Part shown: piece by piece, positions 16,061 to 21,974 of the stretch
How the letters are laid out: each line of letters opens with the position of its first letter
Numbering within the stretch: position 1 is the stretch's first letter
Source: a virus
DNA: 29,245 nucleotides
Reading direction: 5' to 3' (one strand)
Virus record (IMG/VR): IMGVR_UViG_3300024520_000366
Span: 1 to 29,245 of that record
Program-made: the position numbers and the translations under genes
The notes under the pieces: model-generated
Told to the model about the DNA's origin: nothing
The model's database searches: none
What the model saw: only the letters and a program-made list of their open reading frames with translations

Positions 16061-16487
16061 ATTTAGTTCAAGGAGTTTAAGCAGATTAGAATACGTAGAG
16101 CCTATTCTTATAGCTATTTTAGAGGAGGCTATAAAAGACTCTCCTTATGATTTTGGAATACCTAGAGATGGAGGCTTTAGAACCTTTCGCAGACAAGAGG
16201 AGCTTTACGCTAGAGGTCGAACAACAGAACAATTAATCGAAAAGGGAATAACAGACTTAGAAGGTAGACCCGACAAAAGTCGTATTACTTGGACTCTTAA
16301 AAGTTACCATATGACAGGCAAGGCATTTGACATTTACGCTTATGTAGATAGGAAAGCAAGTTGGGATATGAAGTACCTAGAACCTATCGCACGACATTTA
16401 ATAAGAGTAGCATCTAGCTATGGCATTGTTCTTAACTGGGGTTACGACCTTTGGAAAAAGGATGGCGCACATTTTCAAATAGATTAA
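16053..16487 (+). CDS. Endolysin, M15-family L,D-type peptidase
   Basis: From the ATG that overlaps the upstream stop the protein is 144 residues. It shows the M15 zinc-peptidase signature: SYHMTGKAFD with His86 and Asp93 as metal ligands, and KKDGAHFQID with Asp137 and His140. An N-terminal RDGGFRTFRRQEELY substrate-site motif also fits phage M15 endolysins such as T5 lysozyme-like peptidases. These cut peptide bonds in peptidoglycan stems. There is no signal peptide, so export depends on the holin encoded next. An upstream in-frame ATG at 16005 lies inside the previous gene and is less likely. Confidence 0.9.
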   Translation: MYRFSSRSLSRLEYVEPILIAILEEAIKDSPYDFGIPRDGGFRTFRRQEELYARGRTTEQLIEKGITDLEGRPDKSRITWTLKSYHMTGKAFDIYAYVDRKASWDMKYLEPIARHLIRVASSYGIVLNWGYDLWKKDGAHFQID

Positions 16488-16504
16488 CAACTAAAAAAAA
16501 CAAA

Positions 16505-16684
16505 ATGAAACGATTATTCAAAACAGGAATAGTAACAACTTTAATGGGGTTAACAATTATATCAATAGCTATATGTTTATACGTTAGTAAACACCACACC
16601 GAAACAGAAGCAGGAGCAGTAGCTGCTTTAGGTTTATTGTTATTAAGGTCTAACGATTCGCTAATAGGGCTTAAAAAGAAATGA
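16505..16684 (+). CDS. Holin, small two-helix membrane protein
   Basis: From the ATG after an A-rich leader (AACTAAAAAAAACAAA) the protein has 59 residues. It has a basic start (MKRLFKTG), a first membrane segment at about 7-26 and a second hydrophobic stretch at about 35-48 (AGAVAALGLLLLRS), ending in Lys residues. This layout is typical of phage holins, which form the inner-membrane lesions that let the endolysin out. It lies between endolysin and spanin. An in-frame upstream ATG at 16451 is inside the endolysin gene and would add a non-hydrophobic extension, so it was not chosen. Confidence 0.75.
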   Translation: MKRLFKTGIVTTLMGLTIISIAICLYVSKHHTETEAGAVAALGLLLLRSNDSLIGLKKK

Positions 16685-17103
16685 GAATACTAATACTTTG
16701 TATTTTTTTAATCTCCTGCAATGCACAAAATAGACTTAATAGAAAAGTAAAGAGAGCAGAGAACTACGCTTATAAACACGGACTAGTAATTAAGGATACT
16801 GTCCGGGTAGTTGATACTGTTATAGTGGATAATTATATACACGACACTACAGCGACTATAATAAAGCACGATAGCACTATAGTAGTGAATAACGAGAAAG
16901 TCTTTCTAAGGTACTTTTATGACACCCTAAGACAAGAGATATACCACGAAATAGAGTGCAAAGGAGACACTATAATTCGCGAGGTATTAGTTCCAGTAGA
17001 TAAGGTCAAAGTAATAGAAAAGGATAACAGATATATGATAGTCTTAATTGTCTTGTTATCTGCTTTGTTCTTTGTAGTTCTTAGGAGAAATTATGTAAGT
17101 TAA
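16681..17103 (+). CDS. Unimolecular spanin (u-spanin)
   Basis: The N-terminus MRILILCIFLISCNAQ is a lipoprotein signal with lipobox LISC, putting the acylated Cys13 in the outer membrane. The C-terminus has one transmembrane helix at about 119-134 (MIVLIVLLSALFFVVL) followed by RRNYVS, which would sit in the inner membrane. Between them is a beta-rich periplasmic region with repeated DTV/DTI phrases. This two-membrane layout defines u-spanins such as phage T1 gp11, which fuse inner and outer membranes in the last step of lysis. The start overlaps the holin stop (ATGA), completing the lysis cassette. Confidence 0.85.
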   Translation: MRILILCIFLISCNAQNRLNRKVKRAENYAYKHGLVIKDTVRVVDTVIVDNYIHDTTATIIKHDSTIVVNNEKVFLRYFYDTLRQEIYHEIECKGDTIIREVLVPVDKVKVIEKDNRYMIVLIVLLSALFFVVLRRNYVS

Positions 17104-17110
17104 TATTTAG

Positions 17111-17118
17111 TATATTTA
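17111..17118 (+). promoter_or_regulatory. Promoter-like -7 element, TATATTTA
   Basis: TATATTTA lies 15 bases before the phosphoesterase start and just after the lysis cassette. It resembles the Bacteroidetes TAnnTTTG -7 box with the last base changed, preceded by TTTAG. No clear TTG -33 box is found. Confidence 0.4.
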
Positions 17119-17133
17119 CGCAAATTTAAAACT

Positions 17134-18168
17134 ATGCAGCATAGAAATACTACAAGACTAAGACTTAAAGACGACGAGCTAGACCTTATCCAGAAATACA
17201 GAAGGATAAAAGAAGAAAGTATAGCAGCAGGGATTAATCCTGACGATGTAAAACACGGATGGCTCAAGACAGACAAGAGTAGTTTATTCTTTAAAAACCC
17301 AAATTTTAAAACAGAAGAAAAGAATAAGTTTGCTGAGGACTTAATAGAGGAGCTTAAACAATACTCTCCAAAGTATCCTACTATAAAACGGAGTAAGTCA
17401 GCAGATGGGCATTTATTGGTATTAGACCCTGCCGACATTCACGTAGGTAAACTATGTTCTATATTAGAAACTGGTAAAGAGTATAACCAACAGATAGCAG
17501 TTAGACAAGTAAAGGAGGGCGTACAAGGAATACTAGATAAGTCTAGCGGCTTTAATATAGATAAGATTAATTTCATTGCAGGTAACGATATACTGCACAC
17601 AGACACACCCAAAAGAAACACGACAAGTGGAACTCCACAGGATACAGATGGAATGTGGTACGAAAATTTCTTAAATGCTAAGAGGTTATACGTTGAGATT
17701 ATTGAGCAACTAATACAAATAGCAGATGTACACTTTACATTTAACCCCAGTAACCACGATTATATGACAGGGTTCTTTCTAGCGGATGTAATTAAAACAC
17801 ATTTTAGACATTGTAAAAATATAACTTTTGACTGTAGTATCTCACATAGAAAATACTTTAAATACTATAAGAACTTGATAGGTACGACTCACGGAGATGG
17901 AGCAAAGAACCAAGACTTACCATTATTAATGGCTACTGAAAGACCTATTCTCTGGAGTGAAACAGATTACAGATATGTATATACACACCACGTTCACCAT
18001 AAAAACGCAAAGGACTACATAGGTGTAACTGTAGAAAGTTTACGAAGCCCAAGTCCTGCTGATAGTTGGCACGATAGAAATGGATATATATCTAAACAAG
18101 CAATAGAAGGGTTTATACATCACAAAGAGAATGGGCAAATAGCTAGACTAACACACTACTTTAAATGA
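17134..18168 (+). CDS. Calcineurin-like metallophosphoesterase
   Basis: The 344-residue protein carries all signature motifs of the metallophosphoesterase fold. They are Asp101-x-His103 in DPADIHVGK, Gly-Asn-Asp at 150-152 followed by His155, Asn207-His208-Asp209 in PSNHDY, His253 in THGDG, and THHVHH at 284-289. Residues 1-85 form a charged helical N-terminus (TTRLRLKDDELDLIQKYRRI) with possible helix-turn-helix character. Phage members are usually annotated as DNA-exonuclease or phosphoesterase-like with unknown substrate. It is transcribed after lysis genes, possibly from its own promoter, and overlaps the next ORF by ATGA. A role in DNA processing is likely but unproven. Confidence 0.8.
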   Translation: MQHRNTTRLRLKDDELDLIQKYRRIKEESIAAGINPDDVKHGWLKTDKSSLFFKNPNFKTEEKNKFAEDLIEELKQYSPKYPTIKRSKSADGHLLVLDPADIHVGKLCSILETGKEYNQQIAVRQVKEGVQGILDKSSGFNIDKINFIAGNDILHTDTPKRNTTSGTPQDTDGMWYENFLNAKRLYVEIIEQLIQIADVHFTFNPSNHDYMTGFFLADVIKTHFRHCKNITFDCSISHRKYFKYYKNLIGTTHGDGAKNQDLPLLMATERPILWSETDYRYVYTHHVHHKNAKDYIGVTVESLRSPSPADSWHDRNGYISKQAIEGFIHHKENGQIARLTHYFK

Positions 18169-18347
18169 TACGAATAGAACTATCTGACGATGAAATAGAA
18201 TACAGCACTTACTTTCCTATTAGAGATGCTCACGACTTAATGTATAGCTTTGAGGAAATGGTTAGAATGTACACTAAAGCAGAAATAGAAGTAGATACTT
18301 ACATCCTAGAGAGGGCAAAAGAAATACATATTAAAAAGAATAATTAA
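18165..18347 (+). CDS. Small acidic protein, 60 aa, unknown
   Basis: The protein (MIRIELSDDEIEYSTYFPIR ... RAKEIHIKKNN) is acidic in its first half and has a helix with EEMVRMYTKAEIEV. It is coupled to the phosphoesterase through an ATGA overlap, so it may act with it. No family is recognised. Twelve bases after the stop stands a promoter-like element that appears to start a separate transcript. Confidence 0.55.
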   Translation: MIRIELSDDEIEYSTYFPIRDAHDLMYSFEEMVRMYTKAEIEVDTYILERAKEIHIKKNN

Positions 18348-18358
18348 AATAAAAGACT

Positions 18359-18366
18359 TATATTTG
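18359..18366 (+). promoter_or_regulatory. Promoter-like -7 element, TATATTTG
   Basis: A perfect TAnnTTTG match, preceded by an A-rich stretch and AAAAGACT. It stands only 29 bases before an intrinsic terminator and no ORF lies between, so it appears to drive a short RNA. Confidence 0.5.
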
Positions 18367-18370
18367 GGCT

Positions 18371-18431
18371 TTCATAGTTTAGGTTTAGTTTTGGAAAGAG
18401 AGTTAACATTCATTTGTTAGCTCTTTTTTTT
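18371..18431 (+). ncRNA. Putative small RNA of about 60 nt
   Basis: A promoter element and a strong terminator frame about 60 bases without a start-stop reading frame of useful length. Near the 5' end, TTTCATAGTTT (18370-18380) is the exact complement of AAACTATGAAA at the start of the 24786 gene. It is also nearly complementary to the starts at 26612 and 20172. The transcript start is estimated as 5-7 bases after the -7 box. Existence and target pairing are inferred. Confidence 0.45.
18395..18431 (+). terminator. Strong intrinsic terminator
   Basis: The arm AAAGAGAGTTAACA pairs with TGTTAGCTCTTTTT over up to 14 pairs, two of them G-T. The loop has 6 bases and the T tract follows directly. 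Confidence 0.85.
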
Positions 18432-18516
18432 GTGCCTAATTAAAATAACTGCTTTAAAATTTTTTTATTCCAAAAGTTCTATTTAATATTGTTGAAAACT
18501 TTAAAACTATAACACT

Positions 18517-18813
18517 ATGAAAAATACAATTTTAAAATTCGGAAAGTACAAAGGGCAAGATTTTTACTCAACTCCAAAGTCATACCAAAATTGGCTAATT
18601 AGTCAAGATTGGTTTAAAGCGCCAAAACAGGCAGCAGATTTATGGAATGTAGTTGTCGTTTTTGAGCGTGAATATGCTATGGCTACTGGTTGCAAAAGCG
18701 AAACATTACATTATAATTTGTCTTTTGAAGATGCTAAAGACCTTAAAGAAGTTGAAAGCTACAATATTTATGACGGGGTAGATTATTATACAGTAACACA
18801 AGTAAAACAATAA
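18517..18813 (+). CDS. Small early protein with FGKYKG (DUF3820/ExoX C-terminal-like) motif, 98 aa
   Basis: Residues 6-30 read LKFGKYKGQDFYSTP followed by SYQNWLISQDWF. This is the pattern of the small DUF3820-like domain also seen at the C-terminus of exodeoxyribonuclease X and in many phage early proteins. The rest (GCKSETLHYNLSFEDAKDLK) is acidic and alpha/beta. Its leader AAACTATAACACTATG is nearly identical to that of the gene at 18873. It lies between two terminators with no obvious promoter of its own. The motif suggests nucleic-acid metabolism but no catalytic residues are visible. Confidence 0.6.
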   Translation: MKNTILKFGKYKGQDFYSTPKSYQNWLISQDWFKAPKQAADLWNVVVVFEREYAMATGCKSETLHYNLSFEDAKDLKEVESYNIYDGVDYYTVTQVKQ

Positions 18814-18823
18814 CAAAACAAAT

Positions 18824-18851
18824 AGGCGCTATTAATTTAGTGCCTTTTTTT
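18824..18851 (+). terminator. Intrinsic terminator
   Basis: AGGCGCTA pairs with TAGTGCCT (one G-T pair) across a 6-base loop, and seven T residues follow. Confidence 0.85.
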
Positions 18852-18872
18852 ATTTCTAAAAACTATAAAACT

Positions 18873-19055
18873 ATGGAAACATCTTTTAACAAAATTTGCA
18901 AAAGTATTGCAACACTTAAAACAGAGTCTCAATGTGAATCTATTGAGGCAATGATTAAGACCTTCAAAGATAAGTACAAAAGAGAAGGACACGAGTACGC
19001 TTACATATTGGTAGGCGCTTTATTAATGGCTAAGACTTTAAAATTTAAACAATGA
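18873..19055 (+). CDS. Small helical early protein, 60 aa
   Basis: The frame is open from 18840, but that region is the terminator. The ATG after AAACTATAAAACT gives METSFNKICKSIATLKTESQ, a sensible start. The protein is helical and ends with EYAYILVGALLMAKTLKFKQ, a mildly hydrophobic segment that is probably not a membrane helix. The stop overlaps the next ATG. No function is recognised. Confidence 0.55.
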   Translation: METSFNKICKSIATLKTESQCESIEAMIKTFKDKYKREGHEYAYILVGALLMAKTLKFKQ

Positions 19056-19282
19056 AAGTAAAAGGATTAACAGTAATCAGTAAAAAAATAATCACAGATT
19101 TTGGATGTATAGATATGTCTGACGCTATGCGATTAGATATGTTAGGGATGGAAATTGATTCTAAAACACATACTTTAGACTCGTTAAAAAAGACATCTGC
19201 ATTTAGTTGTGCATTTATGAACTTTAATCTTACTGACGAATATTTAACAGATTTATTAACTTTTCAAAAAAATATAAAATGA
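19052..19282 (+). CDS. Small early protein, 76 aa, unknown
   Basis: The protein (MKVKGLTVISKKIITDFGCI ... YLTDLLTFQKNIK) has several Met and Cys residues and an alpha/beta character. It overlaps both neighbours by ATGA junctions, so it is part of a tightly coupled early operon leading to the ERF gene. No motif identifies a function. Confidence 0.55.
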   Translation: MKVKGLTVISKKIITDFGCIDMSDAMRLDMLGMEIDSKTHTLDSLKKTSAFSCAFMNFNLTDEYLTDLLTFQKNIK

Positions 19283-19464
19283 AAAGAAAACTAACCCACT
19301 CACTTTACGAAATGCAGAAAGTACAGAAAGACCTTTGGGAAGTATTTACAACCGACTACTGGGATAATGGAACTTATACAGTAAAGGAACTTTCACACCA
19401 CTCAACAGAACGTGAAGCAATAGAACAGAAATTAATTAACAAACATAAAAACATAAACAAATGA
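19279..19464 (+). CDS. Small early protein, 61 aa, unknown
   Basis: The protein reads MKRKLTHSLYEMQKVQKDLW, then TDYWDNGTYTVKELSHHSTE. It is basic overall, with an aromatic-rich middle and a helical Lys-rich end. It is coupled at both ends by ATGA overlaps and directly precedes the ERF annealing protein gene. No known domain is seen. Confidence 0.55.
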   Translation: MKRKLTHSLYEMQKVQKDLWEVFTTDYWDNGTYTVKELSHHSTEREAIEQKLINKHKNINK

Positions 19465-19997
19465 AAGAACTACTAAACATTCAAAGCGAATTAAAAGCAC
19501 CTAAGAGCCAATATAATAACTTTGGTAAGTATAAGTATAGAAACTGCGAAGATGTCTTAGAGGCTCTTAAACCACTCTTAAAAAAGAATAAATGTGCTTT
19601 GTATATATCCGACAATATACTAGAGGTCGGAGGATTGGTATTTGTAGAAGCAATAGCAACTATACAAAACGAGAAAGGACAAGACGTATCCGTATCTGCA
19701 CAGGCAGGAATTAACCCAAATAAAAAGGGAATGGATATAGCGCAGTCTTTCGGTAGCTCCTCCAGTTATGCGAGAAAGTATGCCCTTAACGGATTGTTCT
19801 TAATAGACGATACTAAAGACGCAGACACAGAAGCACCTCAACCCAAGCAAAAAGAAAAGATAACAAATGGCGACCTTTCGGGAATGATGTTAAAAGCTAG
19901 TATAGGAGATTTAAGGACTATAATAAAAGACTTTGCCCTAACAAAAGAGCAAGCAGAAAAGGTAACAGAATTAGGTAAAAAATTAAAAACTAAATAA
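19461..19997 (+). CDS. ERF-family single-strand annealing protein
   Basis: The N-terminal 135 residues show the ERF signature. LNIQSELKAPKSQYNNFGKY is followed by YRNCEDVLEALKPLLKK, then FVEAIATIQNEKGQDVSVSA, then KGMDIAQSFGSSSSYARKYA. The last of these holds the conserved G-S-x-x-S-Y-x-R-K-Y-A segment. ERF proteins anneal complementary single strands in phage recombination, like Red beta or RecT. The C-terminal 40 residues are a charged linker and helix. It works naturally with the YqaJ-like exonuclease encoded one gene later, the usual pair for two-component phage recombination. Confidence 0.9.
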   Translation: MKELLNIQSELKAPKSQYNNFGKYKYRNCEDVLEALKPLLKKNKCALYISDNILEVGGLVFVEAIATIQNEKGQDVSVSAQAGINPNKKGMDIAQSFGSSSSYARKYALNGLFLIDDTKDADTEAPQPKQKEKITNGDLSGMMLKASIGDLRTIIKDFALTKEQAEKVTELGKKLKTK

Positions 19998-19998
19998 G

Positions 19999-20175
19999 AT
20001 GGAAACTATTTTAAGAACTGAACTAGACACAGCAGACAAAAGAATAATAGTATTAGAGAGTACTATTGAAACTTATAAGCGTATTATAGCTGCTTTAGAT
20101 GAACGAATAGAACTAATGGAGCGAAACCATAAGTTTGAATTAGAAAACTTTTATACTAAAAACTCTGAACTATGA
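19999..20175 (+). CDS. Small coiled-coil protein, 58 aa
   Basis: The ORF starts 1 base after the ERF stop and ends in an ATGA overlap with the exonuclease gene, so it is almost certainly translated. The protein (METILRTELDTADKRIIVLE ... NFYTKNSEL) has heptad-like Leu/Ile spacing through residues 5-50 and should form a coiled coil. Its location between annealing protein and exonuclease suggests a bridging or accessory factor, but no family is known to me. Confidence 0.6.
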   Translation: METILRTELDTADKRIIVLESTIETYKRIIAALDERIELMERNHKFELENFYTKNSEL

Positions 20176-20810
20176 AAATAAGAAGCAGCGCACTAGGTAA
20201 AATTATGACAAACCCTAGAAAGAAAACAGATACATTGTCAGCAGGATGTAAAACGTACATCAAAGAATTAGTAAAGGAAGATTTATTTGGTTATAAAACC
20301 ACAATAGATTCTAAGTACCTGACTAAGGGAATAGACTTAGAAGATACTAGCATAGACCTTTACAACGAGGTACACAATACTCTATATCTAAAGAATACAG
20401 AAAGGCTAGAGAATGAGTTTATAACTGGAGAATGCGACATTAACGCAGAGAACAAAATAATAGATATAAAGACCTCTTGGAGTTTAGAGACATTTCCTGC
20501 TGCTCCTGAGGACATAAATAACAAAGACTACGAATGGCAACTACGTTCTTATATGTGGCTCTACGATAAGCCTAAAGCAGAACTAGCCTACTGTATGGTA
20601 TCAACTCCTGACTACTTACTAAAAGATTGGGATAATTATAAGATACACAAAGTTGATAAGTTCGACCCATTTCTAAGAGTTACTACTATTTCATTTGAAC
20701 GTGATACAGAAAAGGAGCAACTAATAAAAGAGCGAGTAATAGAATGCGGTAAATTTTATATTGAGTACAGGGATTCTATTTTAAACAAGCAATTAATACT
20801 AAGCGAATGA
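20172..20810 (+). CDS. YqaJ-like recombination exonuclease, PD-(D/E)XK fold
   Basis: The 212-residue protein has the lambda-exonuclease-like core. Asp89 lies in FITGECDI, and Asp98-x-Lys100 lies in KIIDIKTSW, giving the D-(D/E)-x-K site. Downstream, YEWQLRSYMWLYDKPKAELA holds the conserved QLRxY helix typical of YqaJ and RecB-like phage nucleases. N-terminal RSSALGKIMTNPRK is the usual substrate-binding start. It would digest 5' strands at DNA ends and hand the 3' tail to the ERF protein. ATGA overlaps link it to both neighbours. Confidence 0.85.
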   Translation: MKIRSSALGKIMTNPRKKTDTLSAGCKTYIKELVKEDLFGYKTTIDSKYLTKGIDLEDTSIDLYNEVHNTLYLKNTERLENEFITGECDINAENKIIDIKTSWSLETFPAAPEDINNKDYEWQLRSYMWLYDKPKAELAYCMVSTPDYLLKDWDNYKIHKVDKFDPFLRVTTISFERDTEKEQLIKERVIECGKFYIEYRDSILNKQLILSE

Positions 20811-21028
20811 GAAAAGAGGATAGATTTAAGCCTTACATTTACAAGGTCTATAATAGTAGTGGAAAGCTAGAGGAGTATAGCAGGTATTACAGAACTAAAA
20901 GAGAAGCTGTATACTGGTATAAGACTCAAGGCAAATGGCTAGAAAAACACCTCAACAGAAAACTAATATTAATCGACACAGATATAAACTTATTCACTTA
21001 TGTACCACGCGCACTACTTAACAGATAA
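20807..21028 (+). CDS. Small basic protein, 73 aa, unknown
   Basis: The protein reads MRKEDRFKPYIYKVYNSSGK, then YYRTKREAVYWYKTQGKWLE. It is rich in Tyr, Lys and Arg and probably binds nucleic acid or another early protein, though no motif proves this. It is coupled to the exonuclease by ATGA, and its last 29 bases overlap the DnaA-like gene in another frame. Confidence 0.55.
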   Translation: MRKEDRFKPYIYKVYNSSGKLEEYSRYYRTKREAVYWYKTQGKWLEKHLNRKLILIDTDINLFTYVPRALLNR

Positions 21029-21398
21029 AGGGGTAAAAGCCTATTTAAGAACAATAGACGAGGAAGTCTATAGAAAATATAAACAAATGTATTTAAATAG
21101 AGATAAGCACATAGAGAATATATGCAGGATAGTATTTAACTATTTTGATGTGCCACTAGAAATAATTAAGAAAAAGAACAGACAAGCTCAGCTAGTAAGA
21201 GCTAAACAATTTACAGCCTATTTTCTAAGGCGAGAAGTAAACAAAACATCGTTAAGCGAAATAGGTAAAATATTTGACCTAGACCACGCTACTATATTAC
21301 ATTCAATAAATAAGATAAAAGGAGTTATAGAAGTAGACAAAGAATATAGAAACTATCACAATGAGTTAAGCTCTAAGATGATGGAATTATATAAATAA
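21000..21398 (+). CDS. Stand-alone DnaA domain IV-like DNA-binding protein
   Basis: Residues about 37-125 match the DnaA C-terminal domain. IENICRIVFNYFDVPLEII is followed by RQAQLVRAKQFTAYFLRREV and then by SLSEIGKIFDLDHATILHS. The last phrase corresponds to the DnaA signature helix-turn-helix (R-D-H-[ST]-[TV] in DnaA; LDHAT here). There is no AAA+ ATPase domain, so it can bind DNA but cannot assemble like DnaA. It may mark the phage origin, compete with host DnaA, or regulate transcription. It sits two genes before the replication initiator. The start is uncertain: 21000 overlaps the previous gene, while an ATG at 21087 would keep the whole domain. Confidence 0.8.
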   Translation: MYHAHYLTDKGVKAYLRTIDEEVYRKYKQMYLNRDKHIENICRIVFNYFDVPLEIIKKKNRQAQLVRAKQFTAYFLRREVNKTSLSEIGKIFDLDHATILHSINKIKGVIEVDKEYRNYHNELSSKMMELYK

Positions 21399-21404
21399 AA
21401 ATAG

Positions 21405-21412
21405 TATATTTG
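21405..21412 (+). promoter_or_regulatory. Promoter-like -7 element, TATATTTG
   Basis: A perfect TAnnTTTG match 21 bases before the SSB-like gene, preceded by AAAATAG. No TTG -33 box is evident. It would start a transcript with a very short A/T-rich leader. Confidence 0.5.
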
Positions 21413-21433
21413 TAACCAATTAAAAATTAAATT

Positions 21434-21775
21434 ATGGATTTAGAAATAAAAGGAACTCTAACCAAAATAGGAGAAACAGTAACAGGAACTGGAAAGGATG
21501 GCACGCCTTGGCAGAAGCTAACTTACACAGTAGAAACAGACCAAACGTATAACAACCTATACGCTTTTGAAGTATTCTCACAGGAGAAGGTAGAACAATT
21601 TAAGAAGTACAACGTAGTAGGTACTAAGGTAAGCGTAAAATTTAACGTCAGTACAAATGAATGGAAAGGTAAATATTTCACGACATTGCAGTCTTGGAGA
21701 TGCACAAAAGACGATGCTCAGACTACAGAGAAAGAGACTGTACAAGCTACGACAGAGGATGACTTACCCTTTTAG
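21434..21775 (+). CDS. SSB-like OB-fold protein (DUF3127-like)
   Basis: The 113-residue protein starts MDLEIKGTLTKIGETVTGTG and has strands WQKLTYTVET, LYAFEVFSQ, VSVKFNVSTNEWKGKYFTTL and SWRC. This matches the DUF3127 OB-fold family common in Bacteroidetes and their phages. The acidic end, TTEDDLPF, resembles the C-terminal tip by which SSB proteins recruit replication partners. It probably coats single-stranded DNA during phage replication. It follows its own promoter and precedes the structured leader of the initiator gene, consistent with a replication role. Confidence 0.8.
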   Translation: MDLEIKGTLTKIGETVTGTGKDGTPWQKLTYTVETDQTYNNLYAFEVFSQEKVEQFKKYNVVGTKVSVKFNVSTNEWKGKYFTTLQSWRCTKDDAQTTEKETVQATTEDDLPF

Positions 21776-21823
21776 GAAGGTAATAGGTTTATTTTTAAGC
21801 AACGGATACAAAATAAAATAGCT

Positions 21824-21831
21824 TATATTTG
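21824..21831 (+). promoter_or_regulatory. Promoter-like -7 element, TATATTTG
   Basis: A perfect TAnnTTTG match preceded by AAAATAGCT, near-identical to the element before the SSB-like gene. It lies about 150 bases before the replication initiator start and would begin the structured leader RNA. Confidence 0.55.
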
Positions 21832-21835
21832 TACA

Positions 21836-21962
21836 ACTTAGATAAATAATTACAATAGATATATGTAGGCAGGTACAAAAGGTCTACAGTAATATACTAA
21901 TAAATTGAACCCTTTAACGGTTAGTAGAGTTGTACCCTCGAACGCTGTTAAAGGGTTTTTTT
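21836..21962 (+). ncRNA. Structured leader or small RNA before the replication initiator
   Basis: About 125 bases run from a promoter element to a terminator with no useful ORF. A 5-bp hairpin TGTAG/CTACA (21864-21868 with 21884-21888) holds GGTAC and CAAAAGGT in its loop. The 3' part is an 11-bp stem with a 28-base loop. GGTAC at 21872 can pair with GTACC at 21932 in that loop, giving a possible kissing interaction. GTACAACT at 21831 is also complementary to AGTTGTAC at 21928, if it is transcribed. An attenuator, riboregulator or free small RNA are all possible. Confidence 0.5.
21908..21962 (+). terminator. Terminator-like hairpin with an unusually large loop
   Basis: A perfect 11-bp stem (AACCCTTTAAC with GTTAAAGGGTT) encloses a 28-base loop and runs into seven T residues. 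It lies 12 bases before the initiator start codon, so it would control how much transcript reaches the replication genes. Confidence 0.75.
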
Positions 21963-21969
21963 ATACACA
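21961..21969 (+). promoter_or_regulatory. DnaA-box consensus match
   Basis: TTATACACA fits the consensus TTATNCACA exactly and lies 5 bases before the replication initiator start, partly within the T tract of the terminator. Roughly one chance match is expected in a window of this size, so only its location makes it notable. Confidence 0.35.
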
Positions 21970-21974
21970 ATATT

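Noticed and set aside
18840-18872. Longer N-terminus for the 60-residue early gene
   Set aside because: The first codons lie in the terminator stem and T tract; the later ATG has the duplicated leader.
21895-21960. Possible tRNA around the GGTTAGTAG and CTCGAAC phrases
   Set aside because: No 7-bp acceptor stem, T-arm consensus or cloverleaf can be formed; the strong terminator stem uses the same bases.
21930-21974. Longer N-terminus for the replication initiator
   Set aside because: These codons are the arm and T tract of the terminator hairpin; the ATG at 21975 starts the recognisable domain.
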